From Phialocephala subalpina (taxonomy: Eukaryota; Ascomycota; Leotiomycetes; Helotiales; Mollisiaceae), in assembly GCA_900073065.1 (NCBI GenBank), contig FJOG01000024.1:860973-924972 (forward strand): a DNA stretch of 64,000 nt, written 5' to 3'. The notes beneath the pieces are model-generated. The model saw only the letters and a program-made list of their open reading frames with translations. It had not been told where the DNA came from and searched no databases. Positions 33,821 through 48,121 of this stretch are shown here, in pieces (the first letter of the stretch is position 1; each line of letters begins with the position of its first letter). Both the position numbers and the translations under genes were made by a program.

Positions 33821-34979
33821 TGGAAAGACGAACGCAGAGAAAGTATAGAGAACTGGAATGTCACTGCGCGCTTGCGCGTGGAGGAGAAGCAGCCAACGCC
33901 ATCTTTTGTTCTCCCACTTACCGCCTCCGAGGATGTGGTTGAATTGCGCGAATGGCTGAGTTAGTCATGTACATCAGTAGCAGGGGTTCGGCCAAGTTGA
34001 GGATATGGAGAAGATAAGGGGCAATGACGCCGTCGGTGTTTGACAGGTACTCTAGTCCGAGAATGGGTTGAGGTCGTCTTTCATCCGTTGTGGCAGGTGG
34101 AAATGCAGTCGTTAAGTGGTGGGAATCCCGCCACTAGAGAATAACCTTTGCTTGAACGACCAAATCCGGCAGCAAAATAATCAAGAAGCATAATACGAGC
34201 GTAAACGTTGCATTCAGAGAATCTGCGAGAAGAATCTGCACCAATGGAAGAGGTGTGGCATCGAGTCGGATGTTGCTGTCGGCAAAGTATAGGCTGTTGG
34301 AAAACAGAAGTGGGTGTGATGTTGTTGAAAGCCGAGAAAAAGGTTCCCGAATCGGAGCCGAATTAATCCAAGATTTCGCGAGCATTCACGTGCCATGTCC
34401 AACATAGAGAATGTCTCTTCACAAAAACGACGAATATAGATTTGACCATCTTCTAAGAGGAATGGAAATGCAATGTAGAGCTTAAAGACAATTTTCTGGT
34501 GTCGGTAGTATGTCTCGCCTTTTTTGGGCGGAATCATATCGTGTGACATAGCTCGGGTGGACAGAAAAAGCGGCACTAAATAGAACCCCACGAAAACACC
34601 GTCTCTCTTCAACAATCAAAGCGAGGCATCTTACCATCTTTGAATATCACAAAATTACACTGAGATAAGGAACGGCTTCTGCTCTACTCAAATATTTCAT
34701 TTTTGCATTCTTGAAGCAATGTTAACACGTTGGAAAACGCTGGTGGAAATGGAATCTCGATACTCAACCACCAATCTAGTGCCGCTTTTCTTTTTGTCCA
34801 CCAGCAGCCCCTTTTGTTGCACGTCTGAGCCCGCAAAAATAGCCCTTGTTGCAGATCGCATTTGCAAAGACAGTGATCTATTCTTGGACATGGGAATTGG
34901 TTTAGAATACCTTGATGACATCGACTTTCAGTTTCTCAGCCCAAATGAGGCAGCTTTGGTGTTTGGCTCTATCTCTAAC
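33821..34979. other. Intergenic, no supported gene
   Basis: Promoter side of the hypothetical gene and 3' flank of the decarboxylase-like gene. Short frames only. Confidence 0.45.
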
Positions 34980-36081
34980 CTACAGAACGAAAGACTCCAG
35001 TGTATTAGGTGCAAATAACTCCTCTGCTTTATACTTCCTCTTTGCAAGTCCTTGATTGTACGAATACTCCAAGAACTTCTCAATAACGTGCTTGTTTTCG
35101 GCAAAGCCGTCTTTCCACCACCTTGAGTCGTCCCCCATGAGCTTCTGCGTTTCCTCAACATGATCTTCCAACCAAGGTAAAATATATCGCAACGCAGCTC
35201 TTTCTCGCAGGGGCTCGTATGCCATTTCCAATGATTGGGCGAACGCTTTCGTCAACGTCTTTGCGATCCAAGGGTTTGCTTCATAGACGCTTCTCTTGAT
35301 CGCAACAACATGCATGATTGGAAATATCTTCGTTCGCTGGTAATAATCTGCTTCGACTTTCTTGAAATCTGGGAATAGTCTGGTAACGTCCGGAGACCTA
35401 TCGAATGAGGATGGCCGAGTGGCGCTGAAAATTGCATCGATTTCCCCGTCTTCGAGCATTTGCGAGAGGTTCTTGCCTCGTTCTATGGGTGTGACTTTGA
35501 CGTCTGGAGGAAGAGAATGAGGAACTTTGCTGATTCTTTCGATCTCGGACGGTTCGATAGCACCAACGTGATAATGCATGCTGTTGATTGGGACGTCATA
35601 CTCCTCTTCTATGATCCCCCGTTGCCATACAGGAGCAGTCACTGTAGGCTGTCAGAATGCACCTCAACCACTGATGATGTCTGCACACTTTGATACTCTG
35701 GTATGCCAACCTTCTTGCCCTTCAAGTCTTCTGGTTTCGAGATGCTTGAATTGGAATTGATGTACATAGACTGATGGCGGAAGAACCGTGAAGGAAAGAC
35801 TGGAAGCGCGATGAAGGGCGGGTTCTCTTGTCCCAACGTCAAGACGTATGAAGATAACGAAAGTTCGGAAACATCAAATTCCTGGAAGCGAAGTTGTCTG
35901 AAGAAGCTATCAGGATGACACATGTTAGGTACCATTCTCCTCAAGAAACTGACTCGACTCACGTCTCTTCTACCCGGTAATTCAAGAACGTAAGCTCGAT
36001 ACCTTCTGGGCGGACTCGTCCATCCTCGATCGCTTTCATCCGATCATAATCCCAACACGCGAAAGAGAGTTTGAGTACCAT
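34980..36081 (-). CDS. 4,5-dihydroxyphthalate decarboxylase-like protein
   Basis: Three minus-strand exons, 36081-35963, 35906-35689 and 35641-34980, close in frame to 332 residues. The N-terminus MVLKLSFACWDYDRMKAI, the SSYVLTLGQE block, the FPSRFFRHQSMYIN motif and VGIPEYQMTAPVWQRGI (rebuilt across intron 2) are characteristic of bacterial and fungal 4,5-dihydroxyphthalate decarboxylases, a branch of the NMT1/periplasmic-binding-protein-like superfamily. There is no signal peptide, which fits a cytosolic enzyme. The known reaction removes one carboxylate of 4,5-dihydroxyphthalate to give protocatechuate; the fungal substrate may differ. It is divergent from a Zn2Cys6 regulator 223 bp away and close to a phenol hydroxylase, which supports aromatic catabolism. 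Confidence 0.88.
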
Positions 36082-36304
36082 CTTGACTTCAAGCTTGGCG
36101 TAAGGTTAACTTGGAAGAAAGGACTATTTGGAAGCCTCCATTGTCAAATCCCAATGAAGTCAGTGTGGGTACGAGTACCCCGCTCGGGATACCTACCCCT
36201 GAAGACGCGGGGTTGACGGAGAGCGCATCCGCAAAACCTTGCAGCCGATGCTGCTAGCAGCCTTCCTCTCCTTCCGATATTCATGACAGAAACGTGTCTG
36301 CAAG
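36082..36304. promoter_or_regulatory. Divergent promoter between decarboxylase-like gene and regulator
   Basis: 223 bp. It holds an inverted pair ACCCCGC (36177-36183) and GCGGGGT (36207-36213). The 9-mer GTACCCCGC (36175-36183) recurs at 38799-38807 upstream of the monooxygenase gene. Confidence 0.5.
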
Positions 36305-38605
36305 ATGTCTGAGGAACCGACCAAGAAGCGCCGACTCGCGTCGGGTCAAGCTTGCATCAGTTGCAAAAAAAGGAAAGGAAGGTGTGATGGGGAAAGGCCA
36401 ACCTGCGGCCCCTGTCGAAGCCGGCTGGTCACGTGCCAGTTTTCGGAGACGACGTCGTAAGAGATTTCCCTTCTTATTAACGAGCCTACTACTGAATCGA
36501 TAAAGTAGAGGGCTAGAGCGTTCCAGCAAATGGATTGCAATAGGTTCAACGCCATCAACGACCGGAACTCACGTGCAACCTCCAGGACCTGGCTCTACTC
36601 CTTCCAATGGCCCGTCAACGACAGATGGCATGGGCCTGCTCTGGAGTGCGGCATCAGATATGCTGGGTTCTTCCAGCCAGATTGTTCCTCCTCCGATGAT
36701 ACAACCAAGCATTCCTCGACCCGAGGCTGTGCCCGAAGATAGTCTGCCCTCTCGTGCAGCTTCGCCTGAACCAGACGGCTATTTTGGGGATTCCTCGACA
36801 TTTGCTTTCGTCTCAAAAGTACAACCTAGATCAACTGATGGCGAGATATTAAGAGTCCCTGACCAGAGAAATGCCTCGAAGCTTCCGAGCATCAACAACA
36901 TCAGCGTAGAATCCGGTCGTCTTCCAGCGTCTTCCGAACCAAGTTTCGAGCTTCCAGACCGTCAATTGGCAGATGATCTGGTAGACGCCTACTTCGAACA
37001 CGTTCACCCCTTTTATCCCTTCATTCATGAAGGAAGCTTCAGAGTTGAATATGAGAGGATGTGGACACGTTTCTCGACTCCGCTTTCTTCGTCTCCCCCT
37101 TCATGGCATGCCATTCTCAACCTCTTCTTCGCTCGTGGCTGTGAATTCAGCCCTGCGATTCCAGAACAGGAAAGGTCAAATGCTACATCACCTTTCATAG
37201 CACGCGCTCGAAGCATCATTTTCTCCGAGGTATTCAGACGCGGAAACTTAGAATTAGTTCAAGCGTTGCTTTTAATGTGCCAATACTTACAGGGAACATT
37301 GGAGTTCAACGAATGTTGGAATTTAGTTGGGTTAATGATACGAACAGCTATCAGCATTGGCTTGCATCTAAATCCCGAAGATGCTGCATTCACTCCGATC
37401 GAGAAAGAGGTAAGGAAGAGGGCTTGGTGGGGTTGTTTCATTCTCGATCGAACATTGAGTATGAAGTTTGGGCGCCCGCCTTCGATCCAAGCTGCTGATG
37501 ACATTGAAGTACCATATCCTCTGTCAGTGGACGATCAGTATATTGTCAACGACTCCGTAGTTCCACGCCAGCCGTCAGGACGTCCTTCGATCACGGCCTT
37601 CTTCATCCATACCATCAAATTGGTCAAAATCGTTGACAGCATTTTAAGGGAACTCTACACCACCAAAAACCTGCCAGCTAAGCACGCCAAAGGAAATCAA
37701 ACTGCAGAATTATCAGCAACACAATCTCACATCGTTGGAAATGCCGTTTTATTGGACGGAGATTTGAGGTCTTGGTGGCATGAAGTGCCAATTCATCTAC
37801 GTCCAAACTCGAACACTGCTGATGGTCCGGCATTTCAAAGTCAGAAGATCGTCATGCAAATAAGGCAAGCAATCGCTCTACTCCCTTCAGCATACCTATT
37901 AATGATGCCTTTACGACAGGTATCTTCAAATTCGCCTTCTTCTGCAAAGACAGCTGCTCGTCATTTTCAGTCGACAGGACATCGAGGATGACTTTCTCCG
38001 AGCTGTTGCCATCGCAGGGTCTCGAGCCTGTATTTCAGGCGCATGTGAGTCAATCAAGTTGATCCACACTTACCATCATCGGGGACTTCTCAACTCTCTG
38101 TGGTACAATTTGCATTGTAAGTTCCACAAATACCAAATTGGCCAGCTCTAACTTCTGTGAATCAGACGTGTTCACATCCATGGGAGTACTCCTTGCTCTC
38201 AATGCCACGGATAAAGCTAAACTAGATATCCTTGGATATAACCAAAATCATGAGATTCTTGCATTGGGTACGGAGTTCCTACAATCCGCCAGCAAAACGA
38301 GCACTTTGGCTGCGAAATACCTCTCTGTATTGAAACGTGCCATAACAAGGAACGACAACAGCACTGGACTAGAGAACGCATCAAGTGTCAATACCTCTGC
38401 AGATAGGACCTCGAACTTTGGCAATTTCGAAAACTCTCCCCCAACGAGCTCTGCGTCTCAACCAATTCTGCAAAGTAATGGAGTAGACAATCTTCGAGCA
38501 GGCATTGATCTCGACGGGATGACTTTCGATGAGTTACTCCTATGCACGGGATTTACGCAAGATATTCGGCCCTTCGAATATTCCTCTGGTGGTTTTATGC
38601 TCTGA
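36305..38605 (+). CDS. Zn2Cys6 transcription factor of the aromatic cluster
   Basis: Four exons, 36305-36456, 36509-37864, 37920-38116 and 38166-38605, close in frame to 714 residues. The zinc cluster uses Cys17, Cys20, Cys27, Cys34, Cys37 and Cys44 (ACISCKKRKGRC, then CGPC). The fungal-specific domain follows (DAYFEHVHPFYPFIHEGSFR, RKRAWWGCFILDRTLSMKFG). Intron 2 (37865-37919) must be a GC-AG intron: with donor GCAAGC and acceptor ACAG the sequence rebuilds MQIRYLQIRLLLQRQLL, a conserved block; without it the frame ends at 37991. Placement between the decarboxylase and the flavoprotein makes it the likely local regulator, acting in the nucleus. Confidence 0.9.
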
Positions 38606-39239
38606 GGAAATGATTGAATAGCCATGAGAAGAAAGTCAGGGCCTGGAGGCAAGTCACTACTAGTTCTTTTGATCATTTATCCCAATCAATCCGCAAAGCT
38701 CTCCGCCACAGGACGTCTCCATGAGAAGGCACTGGTCCAACCTGATTGGTTGCCAGCAAGAATTGCCACTTCCGATCCGCGGTTCGGAACGGGTTGCAGT
38801 ACCCCGCAGTATTGGACATAACCCAGAACCCGGGGTCACCACACCCCGTAGTGCTGACTTTTCATACTCTTTTATGAGGCTTCATCCCACTGTCAGCTTG
38901 TTGAAGCACTGCTATGCGTGGTGTTCTAGCCTCCCGACAAGAGCAGTGAGCCGTGGAGTCTCCGCAGCCGCGCTTTCATTCGAAATTTGAGTCCTTGGAA
39001 GCATTCAAATTTGCTTCTCTGTTCTGGTATAAAATCATTCTATTCACCCATCACTTATTCACATCGACTGACGATAGGCCTAGATCTGAACTCAAGCTTC
39101 TCTCATCACCATCACGTGTCCAAAAATAATCCCAATTGCATCGCATCACTCACTCTTCGGACACTTTAAAGACTATAAGACGGCATAGGTTTTCCTCTGA
39201 AATCAAGGCTTCAGGCACGATACCGGCTCTACTCCTACG
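38606..39239. promoter_or_regulatory. Promoter region of the FAD monooxygenase gene
   Basis: It contains TTCCGA-N8-TCGGAA (38770-38789), which gives CCG-N10-CGG, a spacing suited to a Zn2Cys6 dimer. It also has GTACCCCGC (38799-38807), further CCCCG boxes (38829-38850) and TATAAAA at 39028-39034. Confidence 0.5.
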
Positions 39240-41373
<2,134 letters not shown>

Positions 41374-43111
41374 TGCAAGCGAGGCGATAAAGGGGGAAGA
41401 GCGGAGCGGAGAAGCGGAGTTTACCTGTAAGCTTCTGGTGGGAAGCCAAAGTCCGAATACGATTCGACATTTTTGTGATTGTGGATCTGCACCACCAACA
41501 TCTTCAACATAATCTGGGGTTTACCTCAAGAGGGAAATATACCAAAAATAAAGACTTTCAAACACCTGCTTCACATACACCCCAATACAAAATATGAGAT
41601 GAAGCTTGACGCTTGCCATTTGATTCCGAAATAATGAAGCTGATTTGATGAGAGAATTGTCTTTGCCGCGGAAGACGGCCAATGAGAACGGACTTTCCGT
41701 TTGTGGAAAATCTGAGGCCCCCGAGCGCGATGCGAGAAGCGACGCCCACAACTTCCTCACATGCAAACTCACACCCGAGTATAAAGCCCAATGTCGCGTC
41801 CGAAACCTGATGAACGAAGGCTCTCCATCACATCGTCAAGTTGAATGCCTCCTTCTGAACTTTTCCGCGCTGACGTCAGCTCTGAGATAACCTTACGACA
41901 GCTTGTTTCTCCTTGGCCACAGGGTTAACGACTCGGTCGCCTTCCGCAGTGATTGGCCGCGACGACACAAGGGCTTCGAATATACCCGTCTCCGAATTCG
42001 AAAAGCCCTACGAGCATGGCATATCCAGAGGCGAGTCTAGTCCAAGGCTTGGGAGACGCGGTCAAACAACAGGAGGGTGGGTGCGAAGGATGGCAATGTT
42101 TCCACGGCTCGCAGCTGTCTCCGCCTGCTCACGATCTGTCTCGATATCGAAGCCGCGATAGCCTCTACATTCCTAGAAAATTCTTTCGAACACTCCGCTA
42201 TCAGTTGCATGAGATGGATACATGGAGACTGAAGATAGGGAATGCCTTTTATGGCAGTTGCTGGATCCGCTGTCAAGAGTTCTGCCAAGTCAAGGTACAC
42301 CCTGTCGGCCGCCGGCAATCCGGGTACCTAGTGGAGTGAGTTTAAGTATCTGCCAGCTGATACGTAGGCTATTTGATACTTCGTACACGCAGGTCGATGT
42401 CAGACCGATGACTTTTGTGGGGGCGAGGGGAAGTTTACATAACTTGCACAAGTATGAAACTTCTGGTCTCGGCAACGGCACCCCGTGTGGGCATGGTGGT
42501 CCCCCACATTTTTATATACTATTATATTTGTGCCTGCAAAGGCTAAGGTACGTCTGTCGATGATGCTGATTCGATTTAATATGGTCGAACTGCGAATGAG
42601 GCCCTTTCAGTGGCTCCATTCATAGCGCATGTCAAAAGGCCGACACCCCGGCAATTTCAGCTTGATATCTGCCTCTAGAGCGACGATCCCCGCCATGCGG
42701 AACTTCAGACATGGTTTCTTGAGCATGCTGGCTGACCTGGTGGTCGCACATTGGTGGCGGCTGCTTGTGATGATGGGCTTGCTAGCCTCGGAACCCCTCA
42801 GCTGAGCGTCGTATGAAACCTTGCAAGCTCCTTCCTCTCCAAAGTGCTTATTGTTCTTTCCGTTACTTCCAGCTCTCCAACCTCGCCTTCTCTTTTACAG
42901 TAAATGCTAAAATCTCACTTCTCTTCTGTTTGTGGCAATTTGATTATCACAGAGGCTCTAGTCGGCCCGTAGATTTACCTGGCTGGAGTTGAGTGGTCAT
43001 CTCTGGATTGAGGAAACTCAGACAAGACATTGCACCTTCGCCATATTTCTTCAGCTGTATATTTCGTCCATCGAGCATTCTCCCGCCAACTACTTCGTCG
43101 TCAAATCCATA
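41374..43111. other. Intergenic, no supported gene
   Basis: A minus-strand frame at 42318-42037 looks somewhat protein-like (YLDLAELLTADPATAIKG) but has no start, splice context or family, and may be a relic. Otherwise nothing was recognised. Confidence 0.4.
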
Positions 43112-44848
43112 ATGTCTGTCCTCGAAAATTACTCTCGATCCACCTTGCTGCTATTCTGCCTCACCAGCATCTTCGTACTCTACCGACTGGCTCTGTACGC
43201 CATAGCCACCCAGCGACGCGACAAAATCATCAGGGATAAAGGATGCAAGCCCTACAAGAATTATCCTCATAAAGACCCCATCTTTGGTTTCGATCTGTTC
43301 CTCGAAAATTCTCAACTCTCAAAGACCGGCGGCTTCTTGGATAAGGTCTGTGAACGATATGCTCGCCAAAACACGTGGACATATTCTCAACTCCTCCTTG
43401 GAGAGCGAGTGATCAACACCGCTGAGCCTGAAAACATCAAGGCCATTCTTGCTACACAGTTCAAAGACTTCGAGCTGCCTCCTCGTCGAAAGGCTGCTTT
43501 CCAGCCGACTTTTGGACATGGAATTTTCACCACCGATGGGGTGGAGTGGGAGACCTCACGGTCCCTCCTTCGTCCGAACTTTGTGAGGAGCCAAATTGGG
43601 GATCTAGATACGTTCGAGAAACACATCTCCAACTTGATCGCCAGAATCCCTCGCGACGGATCAGTCGTTGATCTACAGCCTCTTTTCTTTATGCTCACCA
43701 TGGATTCAGCAACCGAGTTCCTGTTCGGTACAAGCACGGATGTTCTGCTCAACGACGAGGCCAGTGCAAGAGGAGAAAAGTTCTCTGACGCATTCGGCTA
43801 CGCAACCGAGATCATTGGGCTGGAAGCTAGAGTGGGAAAGTTGGCTACTATGCTCCCGAACAAGCGATATGACGATTCCATTAAATTCGTTCATGAATAC
43901 GTTGGTAACTACGTTCAGAAAGCGGTTGAGCTGAGAAATGCTCCTTTTAGTGCAGAGAAGAAAGCCGAGGAGGGACAGAAATACGTCTTCTTAGAGGAGC
44001 TGTCGAAAACAGGAATGGACAAGAAGAAGATTCAAGACGAGCTGTTGAATATCCTTCTGGCGGGTCGCGATACTACTGCCAGTCTACTGTCCTACACGTT
44101 CTATATCTTGGCACGTCGTCCCGATGTTTTTGAGAAGTTGAGGGCTGAGGTGATGACGCTGAGTTCTGAGCAACCAACTTTTGAGCAGATCAAGAATCTG
44201 AAATACTTGCAGTACACTCTGAATGAAGGTAAGCACTCGTCGTTGTGGAACTTTGGGATCTTGATGTTGATTTGTGATAGTTCTCCGACTCCGTCCTATC
44301 GTTCCCTCAAACGGCAGATGTGCTGTTCGTGATACAACACTGCCTGTTGGTGGAGGACCTGATGGCAAATCTCCAATCTTCGTCAAGGCTGGCCAGCCGG
44401 TCAATTATCATGTCTTCGTGATGCATAGACGAAAGGATCTTTATGGCGAGGATGCTTTGGAGTTCAAGCCTGAAAGGTGGGAGTCATTTAGACCGAGGTA
44501 AATACTCTCATTACAGCGTTCAAAAGATATATCCAGCTGACGTTATCTCTACAGCTGGCAATACCTTCCATTCAATGGTGGCCCACGGATCTGCATTGGA
44601 CAGCAATTTGCACTGACTGAAGCGTAAGTCCTCAACCCCTCAGCAGGGTTACAATAGCTCAAGTTTTTTAAATTCCCGAGCGTCGAGAATCGGCTCGCTG
44701 ACAAAACCACAGTTCGTACACAATCATCAGAATTCTTCAAGCGTTCAAAGCCGTCGTGCCACAAGGACCGAATACCCCTCTATTGGAAATCCTCACTCTC
44801 ACATCAGCGGTGCGCGGAGGAGTGCAAGTCGCATTGACTCCAGCTTGA
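43112..44848 (+). CDS. Cytochrome P450, CYP52-like
   Basis: Four exons, 43112-44228, 44281-44497, 44555-44623 and 44713-44848, close in frame to 512 residues. There is an N-terminal membrane anchor ([20 protein letters not shown]). The I-helix oxygen-binding motif is AGRDTTAS, the ExxR motif (EVLR) is rebuilt across intron 1, PERW follows, and the haem loop [10 protein letters not shown] has axial Cys458. The overall pattern ([14 protein letters not shown] near the start, [19 protein letters not shown]) is that of CYP52/CYP539-like fungal monooxygenases that attack alkanes, fatty acids or related chains at the ER. It lies downstream of the monooxygenase on the same strand. Membership of the aromatic cluster is plausible but not shown. 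Confidence 0.93.
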
Positions 44849-45250
44849 AGATGGTAGATGGTGATATGAGTCTTGGTTTAAAGTCTGCATGGGCGTTACG
44901 GATGGCCTGGTGGCCGAGTTGGTTTATTTATTGTTCAGACAATGAAACGTCACAACTATCCCACTCCGTTTTCCCGCATTGACTTTTAATTTTCACTGTC
45001 ACTGTCAGGGTGAGGCTCTTGAACGCCCATTTCTAGGGACGCAGGTAAGGTGTGCATTGGTTCGGGGGCCGAATCCGAACATCGTCCCATTGGAGTTGTG
45101 ACCTGTCGACCCCAGCGAATGTTGCTTTCGCTTGCCAACCACAAGAGACTCGAACCCTGCGACCAGTTCATCCCCACATGTACGAACGTCAGTCCGATAG
45201 CGATTCTCTGTGTCGGAATTTACTCAGGGAGCTGAGCCAGATGCTTAATA
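44849..45250. other. Intergenic, no supported gene
   Basis: 3' flank of the P450 gene and upstream region of the decayed surface-protein gene. Nothing else seen. Confidence 0.45.
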
Positions 45251-47117
45251 ATGCCATTCTGTCTTGCTAGTGTGGTGGCTCTTGCTAGCCTTACCTTGGG
45301 TAGCCCATTTTCACTCTCCACATCATGCCCTACCATTTCTTCTGTTTCAAGAGCTTACTTTGCGAGCCGTTGCTAATTACTCATGTTCGACTCTAGCTCA
45401 AGTTTCTCCAAAATCTTACATAAATATCTCTGCTCCATGCGTTGCAAGGCAGCCGGGACTTTCTCCAATGGAGCGGCGGTCCAGGACCCGTACATCGTAG
45501 TTTACACAGACGCCGACAGAACCGCTATTTTGAATTGTACCATTTTCAATGGAACAATGATCATCGACTCCAGTTTTCCGGGTGATTTCGTGCTTCCGAA
45601 GCTGCAAGTTGTCGACGGCATATTCATCGTCGAAGACGTGGCCGCACCACGTAGGGACTTCATAGTGCCTTCAAACCTAACGAGAGTCATCCTTCCCCAA
45701 CTCAGGACTATCGTTTCACCATCCTTTACGAGTATCGAAGTCAGCACCATGGCAAATCGCACTACTATCTAGTTCCCCCAACTCTACTCGGTCGCTGGAT
45801 ACATATATATCACTTCGCTCCCAGCACTCACAAATCTGTCGGATTTCCACTTTTCGCCGTACGGTTCCAGTTCTACGGCCCAAACCTCGGCCGTCTTTGT
45901 GACGGGGACAAATATCACTTCATTGGCACTGTACAGCAATGCCTTCGACACGGATCCTCGTTGGAATGGGACTTCGATGCCCTATGGTTTGGTCCAAGCG
46001 ACAGACAATCCAAACTTAGCTAACTTTTCCCTTTCGTTCAAGGCTATGACAGGTACTTTGAACGTCAGTGCTTCAAACATAAAGAGTGATATCATCTCTG
46101 TCGGCGATCACTTCGAGCTATCCGGGCACAGGAATTTTCAGTCCGTTCTGGGATCTAATTCTGAAATTTTAGCTCTCAGTGATATCGACGGCGGTGTTTA
46201 TAATCAACAATACGCAGTTGACGACTTTTGGCATACCGCAAAGTTCCCAGGCTTCTGACGGGATTCAGATTTCTAACAACACGTTGTTGAGAAATGTGAC
46301 ATCTCATAGTTGCGATATTAGCCAATAATTCTTTGGGGAGTCTAATACATCGATCAGCTTCAATAATTTTACATCCGTTGCTGGCGCTCTCATCATACAG
46401 GACAACCCACTCTTGGACAATCTGCTGCTACCGAGTCTTCAAACTTTTGGAAACGCTTTTACTGTCAGGAACAATCCTTCCTCGATGGCTTCTCATCTCT
46501 GCAAACAGTCAGGGGGAGAGTGGACTTGCAGGAAGATTTCTTAGTGTACGTCTCCTGTACCCTACCTCTCCTTTTTCAAATACTTACTTAAAACCAGAGT
46601 CGAGCTTCCTCAACTGGAGAAGGCTTTCAATGGCTTCAGCCTGGTTTCCTCAAACAGCTCATTGAATTGTTCCACCCTCAACGCCTACTACCAAACACAA
46701 ATCATCCGTGGAGCATACAACTGCACCGGTCTCCACGGTACCTCGAATTCAACAAACACAACTTCACCAGGTTTCCACTCAAAATCCAAGCCCTCAACAG
46801 GAGCCAAAACCGGAATCGGTGTTGGAGTCGGTGTTACTTTTATTGCTATGTTGGCACTCGGTATCTATCTATTTTTGAAGAAATTCAAAGTAGAGAAGAG
46901 GAGTGAAGAAGATGAAACAAGAACAAAAGCGGATGTCAAGAAACCAGAGCTGCCGCAGGGAGGACATCATGAGAAGATGGAACTTGAGGCAAAGGAGGAT
47001 CCGGGTGAGATGGATGGGTCGACGGTGAGCTGGGTGAGGGGGGAGGGGGATGAGATAGTTGCTACCCCGAGGAAACCGGTGCCGGGACGGCATGAGCTAC
47101 CTTCAACCAGTACTTAG
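45251..47117 (+). pseudogene. Decayed L-domain-like (Ecm33-like) surface protein with membrane anchor
   Basis: ATG 45251 begins a good signal peptide (MPFCLASVVALASLTLGS). The frame continues through TAA 45374-45376 and TAG 45770-45772 with protein character on both sides: LPQLRTIVSPSF, then FPQLYSVAGYIYITSLPALT. Shifts occur near 46245 and near 46480; after the second the family repeat is clear (DGFSSLQTVRGRVDLQ). After an intron (about 46543-46600) come VELPQLEKAFNGFSLVSSN, a Ser/Thr linker, a membrane span (VGVTFIAMLALGIYLFL) and a charged cytosolic tail to 47117. The leucine-rich 'LPxLxxV' pattern is that of receptor-L-domain or Ecm33-like fungal cell-surface proteins. Two stops and two shifts argue for a pseudogene. 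Confidence 0.7.
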
Positions 47118-48121
47118 ATTCACAATGTAGGAGACTTAATGGCATAGAAAGAACGTGAAGTTGTTATCTGCTTGGCAAGTAATTCGAGGATTCGCGGTAT
47201 GATGTACCACTCTGTCCATCTCGTACTCGGTTTGCCCCTCGGTCTCGTATCACATCAAACTTCAATTCGGCTTCCCATACCCCACTAAACACAAGATCAT
47301 AAACTTTATCATTAGAGAGAAAAGTTTGAAGCATAGTGTCAACCATTGCGTTGTTTCGATGAATCTTGACATCCTTGGCCTTCGAGAAGTTTTGTCCTCC
47401 GCATCCGATCCTCAGCTTTCATTCACTAGCCTGCATCATATTTTGATTCTACTCAAGCATGATTCCACACACCACCGTGGTGCTTCGAGCTGACAACCCC
47501 TGATTCTGATGTCAGACCCAAAGAATACTGTACAATTCCATCCTCTTTCCTCAAACAAACTCTCGTCAGCCTACGGATGTCCGTTTTTGATCCCTCGATG
47601 CCTCCCTCGTGAACCTCAACCTGGGGGCACTTCACTCATCCTCATCAACCCCCACATATCACACAATTCCACAGCATCATCGTCGCATCCGACACTTGCG
47701 ATGTCGAACAAACCGGACCTCCAATCATTCCCCTCATAAAAATAAGCTCTCAGCCCCCCTAAACCATATCGGTAATTCGTAGATAGACTAATCCCATTCA
47801 GGCCTCGTCGGGGCATTGTTTTTGCGGGGCTGTGATGATCTGCAGCCTTCGTCACCTTACCGATGAGGCGTTTGAGCTCCAGCGACGTGGAGACTGGAGA
47901 AAGAGCCACCGTGTTTATTACTTCTACTGTCCTTTCTGTACATCACTTCAACTTCCTTTCGCGGGTCGATATTTTCGATTGTACATCTACAAGATACGCA
48001 GACGGAGTTGGGAAGTTCGTGAGGCTGAGAAGGAATATTTGGATAAAAGACACGGTCGGTAGCTTGGGATCAGACGAACGACTACGAGACGAACGGACAA
48101 AGAGACGACAAATAAGAGAAG
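47118..48121. other. Intergenic, no supported gene
   Basis: A minus-strand frame at 47909-47616 (GISLSTNYRYGLGGLRAYF) is mildly protein-like but isolated. The region before 48122 is the promoter and leader of the transporter gene. Confidence 0.4.

Noticed and set aside
37919..37991. GTATCT...TTTCAG as an ordinary intron in the aromatic-cluster regulator
   Set aside because: Splicing it leads directly to a stop and removes the conserved LQIRLLLQR block; the GC-AG intron just upstream fits better.
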